Source: Evernia prunastri (Eukaryota; Ascomycota; Lecanoromycetes; Lecanorales; Parmeliaceae). Taken from it: DNA of 55,200 nucleotides. Position numbers and translations under genes: made by a program. Positions 55,137 through 55,200 of the stretch are shown piece after piece. Under the pieces are notes generated by a model. The model had not been told where the DNA came from, ran no database searches, and saw only the letters and a list, made by a program, of their open reading frames with translations. Each line of letters begins with the position of its first letter. Position 1 is the first letter of the stretch. The DNA is taken from assembly GCA_003184365.1 (NCBI GenBank), contig NKYR01000183.1, positions 1-55,200 on the forward strand. The letters run 5' to 3'.

Positions 55137-55200
55137 AGCCTTCGCCTTCGCCTTCGCCTTCGCCTTCGCCTTCGCCTTCGCCTTCGTCTTCGCCTCCGCC
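55137..55200. repeat. (CCTTCG)n hexanucleotide repeat
   Basis: Tandem CTTCGC/CCTTCG units run to the window end after an N at 55096, with a few variants (GTCTTCG, CCTCCG) near the end. Not telomeric (no TTAGGG). Confidence 0.85.

Noticed and set aside
55137..55200. Telomere
   Set aside because: The unit is CCTTCG, not TTAGGG, and the tract is interrupted.

Overview
The window is nuclear DNA of a filamentous ascomycete (Pezizomycotina). The evidence is short GT-AG introns of about 40-150 bp with CTAAC/CTGAC-like branch sites, fungal housekeeping genes, Tad1-like LINEs and Ty3/gypsy LTR elements, and long AT-rich blocks with TpA excess and retained CpG, typical of repeat-induced point mutation (RIP). 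I cannot name a genus from sequence alone.

Layout. 1-4511 is a nest of transposons: a Tc1/mariner-type element inserted in the reverse transcriptase of a minus-strand gypsy element, whose 5' LTR is also broken by a LINE. 4745-8470 holds two decayed genes: a DUF6536-like membrane protein (minus strand, stops of the C-to-T kind) and an NB-ARC (NLR-type) ATPase (plus strand). 9469-37811 is the gene-rich part: a 2824-residue sacsin-like protein with two Hsp90-type ATPase modules and a C-terminal BTB domain; a 1138-residue Ser/Thr-rich secreted protein; an ankyrin protein; a small cysteine-containing secreted protein; a RIP-mutated LINE with perfect 14-bp target duplications; then the housekeeping block Pep12-type syntaxin, holocytochrome c synthase, mevalonate diphosphate decarboxylase and Elongator subunit 1. 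Splice models for the sacsin-like, secreted, syntaxin, MVD and ELP1 genes were built by hand; each sums to a whole number of codons.

From about 38 kb to the end the window is AT-rich RIP-degraded retrotransposon DNA (gypsy and copia reverse transcriptase remnants) into which many young, non-degraded elements have inserted. These include a complete gag-only LTR element (42662-44443, target duplication AATAA), a complete 1.17-kb miniature LTR element (46885-48058, TCTTT), at least five further solo LTRs with perfect 5-bp duplications, and two LINE insertions with 13-14-bp duplications. The miniature element shares its inferred U5 end and primer-site region with the gypsy element at the left end, which suggests cross-mobilisation.

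Single N characters (4250, 39595, 39807, 41205, 41929, 45081, 48198, 48763, 55096) and a 21-N gap (39693-39713) mark contig joins. Most have near-identical duplicated sequence nearby, so the order and copy number of repeats around 39.2-49.8 kb should not be trusted.
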